NCBI GenBank assembly: GCA_036186865.1
Contig: AP025062.1
Span: 12,307,610-12,371,609, forward strand
DNA: 64,000 nt
DNA from: Eustoma russellianum
Lineage: Eukaryota; Streptophyta; Magnoliopsida; Gentianales; Gentianaceae
Direction of reading: 5' to 3'
Under the pieces are notes generated by a model. That model made no database searches and was not told the origin of the DNA. It worked only from the letters and a program-made list of their open reading frames with translations. This document shows, one piece after another, positions 11,124 through 21,081 of the stretch. Position 1 is the stretch's first letter. Each line of letters starts with the position of its first letter. The translations under genes were made by a program, and so were the position numbers.

Positions 11124-13716
11124 TGTTGATAAAAAGTGTTTGAATGGTTTACAAATCGTGATTTAAATAGTACAAGTTTAGATATGCATGACAAAATTAT
11201 TATTTGACACATTTATGTGATATACATGCTTCATATGTTTATATACATTGTTGCTGTACTAACAAGCCATGAAGCGTTAAAGCTTACATCATATGGCAAA
11301 CATTTGTTGTCTTTGAACTATTTTTAGGTGCCGCAATTAATGAACTAAGCTAGTTCATTAAGTAAAGTACTTAAGTTAATGAACTGACTAGTTCACTAAA
11401 TGGAGACATATTTGGACAAAGCTTGATGGAAACAAATTGAAAATGGAAAGTCCTGTCACTCATTCAATATACAAGCCGTTCATATACTATATATATATTC
11501 ATATTTTTATTAAAAAGGCACAATACACATATATTCCGACGTACTACCGACACGTTACACATATTACAAACGTACGTCGACGTCACTCCACTATATACAC
11601 CTCATATTTATGAGTATATTCAGATCTTATATCATATTATATAAGTCATGGTGATGAAAAAATTATAACGACACGTTTCAAGGTCATAAACAGAAAATTG
11701 TTGTATCGGGTGACTGCCAAAACTTCACCGACGTGTCACGTACTTGCCACATAAAGATGGCTAGCCCATATACATCAAAAATAGCCAAAACTTTCGTGGC
11801 TCAAATGTTCATATCAGCCACTAAAGCATTCCATGTTAGCGCACACAAATCACCCATAATTAGGCCAAATTTGTGTAGATTTCAAATTCAATTCTTTTAA
11901 GCACATGGGGCGCTTATACCATCATCCATTAGAGCTGAATATACAATTTATCTTATGATTACTATATGTGACATAACATATATGACATGTGCAATAAGTT
12001 TGAATTTAATCGGAGAAAACTCACGTAATCGACGAAAGTCGAAAATTCGGCTTTCTACGAACACAACACATGGAATGTTTTTTTTTGGCATGAGATGTAA
12101 CATGTATCTAGACAGTTTTTACACATTCAAGACATGTTAAAGTGTTCTATAAAATTTAAATTAGGGATGATTGCAATTTTTCATATATGTGTAAATATTG
12201 TGCATTATTTGACAAAGCTTACTAAAGAAAACTTTCAACATATGCCTAGCCATATCACACGCCTATTTCACCTTCAATGAGCCTAGGTGGAACTTAATTG
12301 GCATATCAATGGGTGGAGAATATGCCACACAAAGTTTGTGACATAAAAGTGGGCACTACATATTGAAGGAATTCAAAATAGCCACATGCTGAAAATTTCA
12401 GCACATGCTATAAAGGGTGGCCCATTTTATGGTGTTAATGGTGCTTAATTTGTATCCCAAAATTGAAGGGATTGAATGGTGATTGTTTGGTAATATTTTG
12501 ACTACTTTTGGTCACATGTTTTGTAAGTTTTTTCTTTTAGATTTTTACAGCTCATTAAAGGATGCCAAACTGGACCAATCATCAAGTGACAAGTAAGCCT
12601 GGTCAAGTCATCCTTCCAATCATAGTGTGCCAATTAAGCAAGATGGTGTCATCTCTACACAAGACAATCTTCCAAGGATATTAAAGAGAATTCTCAAGAG
12701 TGGAAGAAGCCCTAAAGGGGGCGGCCTAGTGGAAATAAAAGGAAGAGAATTGTGCAAACAAGGCTAAGACTACAACTCATATTTTCTCAAGTGCAAGAAG
12801 CTCTACTACTTTCTTCTCCTCCTCTTCTTTCTTCTTCTTCTTCTCTCAAGCCTATTGTTCATATATTCTACATATTGTATAAGCTTTGAATATACCACCC
12901 ACACTCATTCATTGTTATAAAAGGTTGATCAAGGTGTGATCAAACCTTCATTCAATCGGTGGTGGTGTCCGTGATTTGTTTGCTCGATTGTATTGTTTGT
13001 AAAAGGGTGGAGTTAGTGTTTAACTCCAGTCACTCTTATGGTAAGGTGTTTTTGGTGTTTAGTGATAACCTAGGATGGTGTCCTCGAATACTAGAGTAGG
13101 TTGTGTTAACCGAACCAGTATAAAATCATTGGCGACTTTACTTTACTGCACTTTACTTTCAGTTTCCAGCATTCTGCATCTTTCGTTGCAACAGAAAAAT
13201 AGTAAACAATTTTCACAAATTACAAAATTTTGCAAAAACATAGCCACATATCCTAGATTTCATTTGGCACAAGTTTCAACTCATTTGGGTAAGTATAAAT
13301 TAGTCAAATGTGAATAGTTCTGAGACTAGTGCAATCTTATTTTCAGATTTGCAAAGGTTGTGAACATCAATGTGGTTGACTTGTTTCCCAACGGAATTTT
13401 CGAACACTGTTTCAACCGACTAGATACATATCGTGAGGGTCTTGTCATTAAATTTTCAGACCCTTTGGAGTCACCAATTAATCGGAATAAATTTTTCAAG
13501 TCGGAGTATAGTTTTTGGAATATTTCCACAATCTGACAAAAAACAAATTTGTAAGAAGTTAGAAGCGGAATTTTAATTTGAAATTTTTATGAGATACTCA
13601 GAACATCTGAGAGTAGGTTCTCACCGAATTTCATAATTCTTGGAGGTCTATAACTAGGTCTTTTGATTATTTCAATCAGGATCCCAAAACTGAAACAGTT
13701 TTCAGATGTGAGGTTT
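11124..13716 (+). repeat. Copia E 5' LTR, main part
   Basis: Shares the block order of the J LTRs (GCCATGAAGCGTTAAAGC, TGAACTAAGCTAGTTCATTAAG, AACCTCACATGCTGAAA-type palindrome remnant near 12384, polypyrimidine run 12800-12850, AAGGTTGATCAAGGTGTGATC, GAGTAGGTTGTG, ACCGAACCAGTATAAAA). The end of this LTR lies at 23476-23557, beyond element F. Confidence 0.85.
13712..13716. other. Target-site duplication of chromovirus F, left copy (GGTTT)
   Basis: GGTTT directly before the 5' LTR of F. The identical 5 bp follows the 3' LTR at 23471-23475. A 5-bp duplication is normal for gypsy integrase. Confidence 0.95.
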
Positions 13717-14564
13717 TGTTATGCCCCGCACCTTCCGTAGAACAATTAAAGGATAAAAAGAAAATTAAATAAGCTTAATGACAATTAGTGGTAGTGAATA
13801 AAGAATTAAATATTAGATTAATGGGTATTTATGGAAGGAAAAAATATTAGAATTAATTAGTATTTAATATAGAATTGAATATTAAAATTTAATTATTTAA
13901 GATAAATGAGATAATAAGATATAATTTAGAAACTCAAATTTCACACTTTCCCTTATCAAAACCGACAGAACGTCAGTTTCTCTATTCATTCAGAGAAACC
14001 GACGCCCTCTTCTTCTCCATAGACGATTTTCGTCTTCTCCAACCCTAGGGAAGATTTTCAATCCGCTCATTGCTTGTTCTTTAGATCTTCTTCAAGTAAT
14101 CACAGGTTAGTAACTTTCTTATGAGTTCCAACGATTTGTAAAAGAAAAAGGCCTATTTTTGATATCAAAATGGATCACCATGAAGTATTTCCTTTCTACG
14201 GATCTATACGTGATTTATGTGGTTTGGTTTGAGATTTGTCCATTATATGTTGAAAATCGTTTGTTATTGTTGTTGATTATGTGAGATCATGCAAAACCCA
14301 ATCCCTTGAGCCCCATTTTGTTGCTATTTGCGGTTGAAGGGAAGAGAGGGTGAAAAGATGAGATTTTTGGGTGGTTTTGATGGATACTTTGAGTTTTAGG
14401 CTTGAATCCGTGGCTTGTATATGAAAGGTTTTGTTTTGGTGAATTAAGTGTGGATTGATAATGAGGATTAGGCTTGGAATGGTTGGAAGGGAGTTGGAAA
14501 TCGATTGGGGTTCAAATCTACAGTTTCCGCAGAAATCGCAGAATGAAAATCCTGGAAAACGATG

Positions 14565-14805
14565 ACATCGATCGATCGATGTCAGAGACTGACGTACTCG
14601 ATCGATCGATGTATGGCTGAGGGAGAGGCTGATGTGCCTCAGATGTACGTGGATCGATCGATGTATAGGGAGGGAGAGATCGATGTGTCCTGATGGACGT
14701 CGATCGATCGATGTGAGGGAACGACGTCACATCGATCGCTCGATGTAGGCTGAGTGAGATATCGACGTGCCCTGATGGACGTGGATCGATCAACGTCAGG
14801 GGCCG
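14565..14805. repeat. ATCGATCGATCGATGT palindrome cluster in F 5' LTR
   Basis: Six irregularly spaced copies of GATCGATCGATGT-like cores. The first, ACATCGATCGATCGATGT at 14565-14582, is an 18-bp perfect palindrome. The spacers carry variants of GACGTGGATC and CTGATGGACG. The same cluster is in the 3' LTR at 21928-22175, and a related cluster lies in the LTRs of copia H. Confidence 0.9.
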
Positions 14806-15239
14806 ACGTCCATTTGTTTTGTGGGAAAATAAAGGAAGAAAGAGGGAAGCTAGGGGATCCTTTTGGGTGACCTTAGAGACTTATTAGGACCTGAATGAGG
14901 TTAGTATAAGTCTTGGGAATACGACCTAGGATGATGAATCGACTGTGGGTACTTCGTAGGGTATTTGAGTCGGACTTCAACGTGAATGATCTAAGGGGTT
15001 AAGGATGAACGCTTGAGGCTTCGATAGGGTACAAATGGAACGTGTGAGGAGGGTCTACTTCATTCTTCATATCCTTAGTGTGAACGTTTAGGTGAGGTAG
15101 GCCTGAGCATGTGATGATAAGTTTGAAAGTGAGAATGTGATTGAAGCGTGTGATTGAAGAATGTGATTGAATGATGATAAGTTGTGTATATTTGCATCAT
15201 GGCACTTGCATTTGCATTATGATTTGACAAGAGCTGTGC

Positions 15240-15446
15240 CTCGGCACAGGGTATAAAGTTTGCGAAATGAGCTGTGATGTGTTACAGGGCATAAAGACAA
15301 GTTGTAACCATCACAGGGTATAAAGTGAGCTATAATTTGACAAAGGGTATAAAGACAAGTTGTGGAACATTACAGGGTATAAAGTTAAGCTGTGGTGCGT
15401 CACAGGGTATAAAGACAAGCTGTGGCCCATCATAGGGTATAAAGTT
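15240..15446 (+). repeat. 30-bp tandem array with TATAAAG boxes in F 5' LTR
   Basis: Seven units of 29-30 bp, each with GGGTATAAAG (one is GGGCATAAAG), at about 15249, 15287, 15316, 15345, 15375, 15405 and 15435. The unit also contains CACA or TACA before and GACAAGCTGTGG after the box. The 3' LTR has the same array at 22605-22810. Whether it works as a promoter is not known. Confidence 0.9.
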
Positions 15447-16135
15447 ATGTGACAGGACATTATGACATGCATTGCACTGTTTTTGAAAAGTGAAGCATAA
15501 TCATTTGGGGTTTGTGTAGTGTAGTGTATGTTTTGAATTGTCATGCATCACGTGAGTCGTTTGGTATGATGGACTCGTAAGTGTTTTTTTATTGAACTGT
15601 TTACTACTTATTAGTTGATGCTCTTTACTTCTGTTGTGCTGACAACTTATGATCTTTAAACTATACAAGACATGTGCCCCATTATCCCTTGATATAAATA
15701 TTACTCATGTCTTGCCATGTGTTGATCCCGTATGTCTTATAAGCGGGTTACTTGCTAGCGTCTTTTGCTAAAAGTTCTACTCGTTGTCTTGCAGATAAGG
15801 CTGAGTATGACATGATATTCATAGAGGACGACGGCGAGTGGGCTGAATGGGACGTTTAGAGCTTATCTTGGAATTTGTTTTAGATGCTTCTTATTATCTT
15901 AACTATCTTTCATTCATTGAGGATTTAGTTGGCTGTGACCACAAATAATCTTTTGTAAATACATTATATCTTGATGAACGGATTTGGTGGTTTAGATTTA
16001 TTTTACACATGTTTCCGTGCTTACTCTCTTACGTCATTGATGATGTGTATCTGAGAGATGAGACGTCATGTAGTTCTCTCAGTAGGCTACGACAGGTGCA
16101 CCAGTTCGGGTCCGCTGTCTGGGCCGGGCGCTACA

Positions 16136-16150
16136 GGTGGTATCAGAGCC
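16136..16150 (+). other. Primer-binding site of chromovirus F
   Basis: GGTGGTATCAGAGCC immediately after the LTR end. TGGTATCAGAGC is complementary to the 3' end of plant initiator tRNA-Met, the usual primer of these elements. Confidence 0.92.
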
Positions 16151-16414
16151 TAGGCTTCAGATCTACCTCAGAGACCTAGGTTATGTCACATAGAGTCTTA
16201 AGTTATGCTTTTGACGTTAAGTTGACCCATAGGTCTAAGTACTTGATCTTATATATAAGATGAATTGGGTTGGGTGTGTGCGAGCACGATAAGATTAATC
16301 AATAAGCGTTATTTTCCTTTTAGTATATGAGTTCCGTCCTGTACAACGCATATGGGCTTTCATTATTTATCTTTGAAATTGTTGAATGCTAATAAGCGCT
16401 GATCTTGGAGAAAG

Positions 16415-17489
16415 ATGCCTCCTAGAAGGGATAACTCTGGAAAGGGTGGCAACGGAAATGAGAACCCACAGCCACCACAGATGGTAATGTCCCAAGCACT
16501 AATGGACGCCATAATGGTGATTGCGCAAAGTGTTGCTCAGCAACAACAGCAACCTCCTCGTCCACCACCGCCCCAGCACGGTATAAGGTATTACATTGGG
16601 GAGATGCGAAAGATGCATGTCCCAGCCTTTGATGGCAACACTGATCCAGAGGTGGCAGAATTCTGGCTAGACGAGGTAGAGAAATGCTTCAGGCTGGTAC
16701 AAGTGCCTGAAGAACTTAAGGTGGATGTGGCCATGCCCTTACTGAATGGCAGAGCAAATGCCTAGTGGAATGGTATTCTGCAGAAGATGACTCCCCCTAT
16801 CTTGTGGAGGCAATTTGTTGAGGCTTATAAGGACTATTACGTACCAGAAAACTGCTATATTGGAGAAGATGGGACAGTTCGATAAGCTGGAGCAAGATCA
16901 GATGTCTATTTCTGACTATGCTGATAGATTCCATGCCTTGGGAAAATTCACGCCCATGGTGTTGGAAAACAAAAGAATGAAGATGCTCAAGTTTGAGCAA
17001 GGTTTGAACCCCCGGCATTCGGACGGCTATAGCGGGGTCTAGTCTGAAAACTTTTGAGGAGATGTTGGATGCTTGTTATCGGGTGGAAAGTGACATGCGT
17101 TGATCACATCTTAGAGAGGCTCGTGACGACACCAGTAAGAGGCCAAGGGACGACAGGAGTGGAGGTAGACCAGACGTTGGGTCAAATTCCTAAAAGAGGT
17201 CAGATGGTACAGTTCCAGCGACCTCCGCAGCAAAGCCAGCCGGACCGATCGACTACAGGTATATGTCCCCACTGTCAGAAGAACCACGTTGGGGAATGTT
17301 GGAAGAAAACAGGGGCTTGTTTCAAATGTAGGAAGACGGACCACAGGATCAAGGATTGCCCCGAGTGGAAGCAAAAGCCACAAGGAGAAGCAGGGTCGTC
17401 GCAGCAACAAAGGGGTAGGCCCAAACCCAACGCGAGGGTACATGTCATGACTGACGCTCAAGTGCAGGAGAGCACTGACGTTGTAACAG
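16415..17489 (+). pseudogene. Chromovirus F gag with CCHC zinc knuckle, frameshifted
   Basis: Gag forms the particle and packages the RNA. The ATG at 16415 starts MPPRRDNSGKGG, followed by a Q/P-rich segment and the retrotransposon gag core (PAFDGNTDPEVAEFWLDEVEK, written here only in part). A TAG at 16763 ends the first frame, the middle continues in another frame at 16815-17040, and the third part (17054-17489) carries the knuckle CFKCRKTDHRIKDC near 17320-17360 (C-X2-C-X4-H-X4-C, intact). The end reads ...TDVVTG, where the frame is broken by the intron-like insertion 17490-17599 and then continues into the protease. At least two frameshifts make it non-functional. Confidence 0.9.
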
Positions 17490-17599
17490 GTACGATTTAA
17501 GTTAAAATCTTAGTTGTTTAAGTTGAATTATAGTCGTTTAAGTTGAAATTGAATGTGTTATACATGAAAACCTTTATGTGCTACACTCTTTGTGTTTAG
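17490..17599 (+). other. Candidate 110-nt intron between gag and protease of chromovirus F
   Basis: Gag reads through ...VVTG, and family members continue directly into ILVN-PA-VLFDSGASHS. Here 110 nt lie between these two parts. The segment begins GT after ACAG (17490) and ends in TTTGTGTTTAG (17599). Removing it joins the first base of a glycine codon (17489) to GT at 17600 and moves gag frame 2 into protease frame 1. The interior is AT-rich. The ends carry a near-repeat, GGTACGATTTAAGTTAA versus GGTGCGATTCTAGTTAA, so a duplication origin is possible. Confidence 0.6.
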
Positions 17600-19120
17600 G
17601 TGCGATTCTAGTTAATAAAGTGCCTGCAAATGTATTGTTTGATAGTGGAGCGAGTCACTCGTTCATCTCTAAGCGATTCATCAAAGGACTTGATTGTCTA
17701 TCCGATTGGCTTGAAACCCCCTTCAGGGTGCAGGCAGCTAGTGAACAAGTACTGGTTTCCCACGACTAGTATAAAGACTGTGAATGTGAGTTGGATGGGA
17801 AGGCGTTTTCCGTTACATTGGTCCCAATTGCGATGAGGGATTTTAATGTGATACTGGGCATGGACTAGCTGACCAAGTATCATGCCAATATCGACTGCAG
17901 ACTGAAGTTAGTAACTGTCAAAGATCCCGAAATGAATGAAGCGACAGTTCAAGGGAACATCAAGCTAACGAAAGCCTTGAAGAAAATATATTTGACGGCG
18001 ATTAAGGCTTTCAAGGCTTTGAAGAATGGAGCAGAGGGACTTATGGTGTATGCTTTGGACGTGAAGCAAGAAGTTCCCTCCATAGATCAGATTCCGGTAA
18101 TCAATGAATTTAAAGACGTGTTTCCAGATGATTTGCCGGGAGTGCCGCCATCAAGAGAAGTGGAGTTCGAAATCAACTTGATTCCTGGTGCGAAACCTAT
18201 ATCTAAGGCACCTTACAGAATGGCCCCAGCTGAACTTAAGGAGCTGAAGGGACAACTTCAGGAGTTGTTAGATAAGAAGTAGATTCATCCTAGTGTATCA
18301 CCCTGGGGAGCTCCAGTATTATTTGTGAAGAAGAAGGATGGCAGCATGCGATTATGTATTGATTACCGAGAGTTGAACAAAATCACCATCAAGAACAAAT
18401 ATCCTCTGCCAAGGATTGAGGATTTATTCGATCAACTAAAGGAAGCCCGATGGTTCTCAAAGATTGACCTTCGTCAGGGATATCATCAGGTTCTCATGAA
18501 AGCAGGTGACGTCCCTAAAACAGCTTTCGGGACTCGACATGGGCATTATGAGTTTTTGGTGATGCCTTTTGGATTGACTAATGCCCCAGCAGCTTTTATG
18601 GACTTGATGAACACCGTGTTCTGAGAACAGTTCGATCAATTCGTGGTGGTGTTCATCGATGATATCTTGGTCTACTCTTCCGATGAGCAAGCCCATGCGG
18701 AGCACCTAAGAGTGGTGTTGGAGATTTTGAGACAGCAGAAGCTATATGCCAAATTCAGCAAGTGTGAATTTTGGCTAAGAAGTGTGGCCTTTCTCGGTCA
18801 TGTAATTTCAGAGGATGGGATCTCAGTGGATCCTAAGAAGGTGGAAGCCATTACTGAATGGCCAAGACCTACTAATATGACCGAAGTCAGAAGATTCCTA
18901 GGCCTGGCAGGCTACTATACGAAGTTTGTTGAGGGATTTTTGATAATAGCAGTTCCATTGAGTCGACTTATTCAGAAGAAGACTAAGTTTGAATGGACTG
19001 CTGAATACGAGCAGAGCTTTTCTGAGCTCAAGAAGAGATTGACCACGACCCCGGTGTTGGCCCAACCCTCTGGCACCGACGGTTTCGTGATCTATAGTGA
19101 TGCGTCCAAGAAAGGACTAG
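17600..19120 (+). pseudogene. Chromovirus F protease, reverse transcriptase and start of RNase H
   Basis: One frame runs the whole way. The protease has the active-site motif FDSGASHSF (near 17640) and a later DFNVILGMD. The RT has YRMAPAELKELK, VKKKDGSMRLCIDYRELN, KIDLRQGYHQV, MPFGLTNAP and the catalytic FIDDILVYS near 18650. The tether and RNase H start follow (FLGLAGYYTKFV, YSDASKKGLG). Four stops interrupt it: TAG at 17767, 17866 (in a conserved GMDW position) and 18280, and TGA at 18622. The reading frame then meets the second intron-like segment. Order and motifs place it in the Ty3-gypsy chromoviruses. Confidence 0.92.
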
Positions 19121-19190
19121 GTATGTATATCATTACCAATAATGCATTGTATATACATATACCAGTCTTAAACTAACTTTCTGTTTATAG
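19121..19190 (+). other. Candidate 70-nt intron inside the RNase H of chromovirus F
   Basis: The RNase H reads YSDASKKGLG then stops matching. It resumes 70 nt later as CVLMQNGQVISYASRQ. The segment starts GTATGTAT after CTAG (a good plant donor) and ends in TTTCTGTTTATAG. A CTAAC branch-like motif lies at 19173-19177. Removal joins the first base of a glycine codon (19120) to GT at 19191 and shifts frame 1 to frame 2, exactly as the downstream domains need. It is the same phase and codon type as the candidate intron at 17490. Confidence 0.7.
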
Positions 19191-21036
19191 GTTGTGTTTT
19201 GATGCAAAATGGACAAGTTATCTCGTACGCGTCGAGACAGTAGAAACCATATGAACAGAGTTACCGGACGCATGACTTGGAGCTTGCAACTATAGTATTT
19301 GCTCTTAAGATTAGGAGGCACTATTTGTACGGAGAGAAATGTGCAGTGTTCACGGATCACAAGAGCCTAAAATATTTATTCTCACAGAAGGAGCTTAACA
19401 TGAGACAAAGAAGATGGTTGGAATTACTCAAAGACTATGACTTAACCATCAACTATCACCCGGGTAAAGCAAATAGAGTGGCAGACGCGTTGAGCAGAAA
19501 GTCTAGTCACGCCAGACAGTCCCCGTTGGAAAGGAAGATTGAGGAGTTTGGTCTCAATGTGGTGGACTCAGTGGCGAATGTTCTTGCAGCCTTGTTTATC
19601 AGTCCAGACTTGGTAGATAGAATTAAAGAAGCGCAGTATGATGATGCAGCACTGAGGGAAATCCGCGACAAATTGTCTACGGGACCAGTAAAAGATTTCT
19701 AATTGCGAGAAGATGGGAGTTTATGGTTTCAGAATCGGTTATGCATACCAGATAATGATGAACTCCGGAGAGAATTGCTAGGCGAAGCGCATAACTCGAA
19801 GATGTCTATTCACCCCGGAAGCACAAAAATGTACAAGGACCTCAAAAGGAATTACTGGTGGGTAGGGATGAAAAGAAACATCGCGGAGTACGTTGAGAGG
19901 TGTCTAGTGTGCCGACAAATTAAAGCAGAACATCAACGACCTGGTGGTTTGATGATGCCCCTTGAGATTCCTGAATGGAAATGGGAACACATGATAATGG
20001 ACTTCGTGATGGGATTGCCACGAACCCAAAGTGGTAATGACATGATTTGGGTTATTGTGGACTATTTCACGAAGTCAGCACAGTTCCTAGCTATGCCGCA
20101 CAGTACCTCATACGAGAAATTGGCGAACTTGTACGTGGACAACATTGTGAGCCTACATGGAGTTCCCGTCAGCATTGTGTCAGACCGTGATTCCAGATTT
20201 ACTTCTAAGTTTTGGATGGCATTTCAGAAAGCGATGGGTACTGAGCTAAGAATGAGTACCGCTTACCACCCTCAGACAGATGGACAGTCGGAGAGGATGA
20301 TCCAGACCTTAGAATATATGTTGAGAGCTTGTGCTTTGTATTTTAAAGGAAACTGAGATACCATGCTGAAGCTGATGGAGTTCTCATACAATAATAGCCT
20401 TCACAGTGCGATTGGCATGGCACCGTTTGAGGCTCTCTATGGACGGAAGTGCAGATCCCCGGTTTGTTGGGACGAAGTTGGGGAAAGGACAATCACTACA
20501 CCAGAATTGGTCGAGCAGACAATTGGGAAAGTGAAGATCATAAGACAGAGACTAAGGGTGGCACAAGATCACAGTAAGAGTTAGGCCAATACTAAAAGAC
20601 GACCCTTAGAATTTAAGGAAGGTGAAAAGGTCTATTTACGAGTCTCACCCACGAAAGGAGTTGCGAGATTTGGGATAAAAGGCAAGTTAAGCCATCGATA
20701 TATCGGTCCATACGAGGTGCTTGGTAAAGTTGGTGAGAGAGCATATCGGTTAGCTTTGCCTCTGATTCTATACAAGTCTACAATGTATTCCATGTGTCTC
20801 AACTGCGGAAATACATATCGGACCCGAGCCATGTCCTTGAGGCTCAACCGTTGGATGTTAGAGAAGATGTCACATATGAAGAACATACAGTGATGATTGT
20901 GGATAAGAAAGATCAAGTTCTATGCAAGCGCGTGATTCCGTATGTCAAAGTTCAACAGAGTAATCATACAGAGCGCGAAGCCACGTGGGAGCTTGAGGAG
21001 CAAAGAAAGGAGTTATATCCACATCTTTTCCAATAA
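19191..21036 (+). pseudogene. Chromovirus F RNase H, integrase and chromodomain
   Basis: After CVLMQNGQ comes the RNase H body (THDLELATIVFALKIRRHYLYG, FTDHKSLKYLF). The integrase has a zinc-binding segment ending CLVCRQIK, then the DDE core: D in MIMDFVMGLP (near 20000), D in VSDRDSRF (near 20180), E in GQSERMIQTLE (near 20290). A C-terminal chromodomain-like segment reads VLCKRVIPYVKV...EATWELEE...YPHLFQ, as in Tekay elements, which use it to target chromatin. Stops: TAG near 19241, TAA near 19702, TGA near 20356, TAG near 20584, and a 1-nt frameshift near 20765. The triad residues themselves are intact. Confidence 0.92.
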
Positions 21037-21068
21037 GGTACGTCAGTTTTGAGGACGAAACTTTTTGT

Positions 21069-21081
21069 AAGAGGGGTGGAA
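21069..21081 (+). other. Polypurine tract of chromovirus F
   Basis: AAGAGGGGTGGAA directly before the 3' LTR, downstream of TTGAGGACGAAACTTTT. It primes plus-strand DNA synthesis. Element I has a matching arrangement. Confidence 0.85.

Larger units (their letters stand above)
13717..16135 (+). repeat. Chromovirus F 5' LTR
   Basis: 2419 bp, TGTTATGCCCCGC... to ...GGCGCTACA. Contains an ATCGATCG palindrome array (14565-14805) and a 30-bp tandem array with TATAAAG (15240-15446). The U3 start is AT-rich. Confidence 0.95.

Noticed and set aside
10530..11212. Possible host gene in segment L (ORFs 10530-10727 plus and 10925-11212 minus).
   Set aside because: Short frames, low-complexity CT-rich sequence, no domain, and the position between LTR pieces fits an LTR fragment better.
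14518..14793. Minus-strand ORF with repeated IDRS peptides (also at 21652-22343 and 58407-58598).
   Set aside because: It is the translation of the ATCGATCG palindrome array in an LTR, not a gene.
15240..15446. Regular 30-bp repeats resembling a CRISPR array.
   Set aside because: Units are head-to-tail with no unique spacers, inside a plant LTR.
15311..15544. Minus-strand ORF with repeated SLYPV peptides (also at 22673-22906).
   Set aside because: It is the translation of the 30-bp TATAAAG array.
16138..16149. tRNA-Met-like sequence TGGTATCAGAGC (also at 44116, 23560, 33592 and minus-strand sites).
   Set aside because: Only a 12-18 nt primer-binding site beside an LTR; no cloverleaf, so not a tRNA gene.
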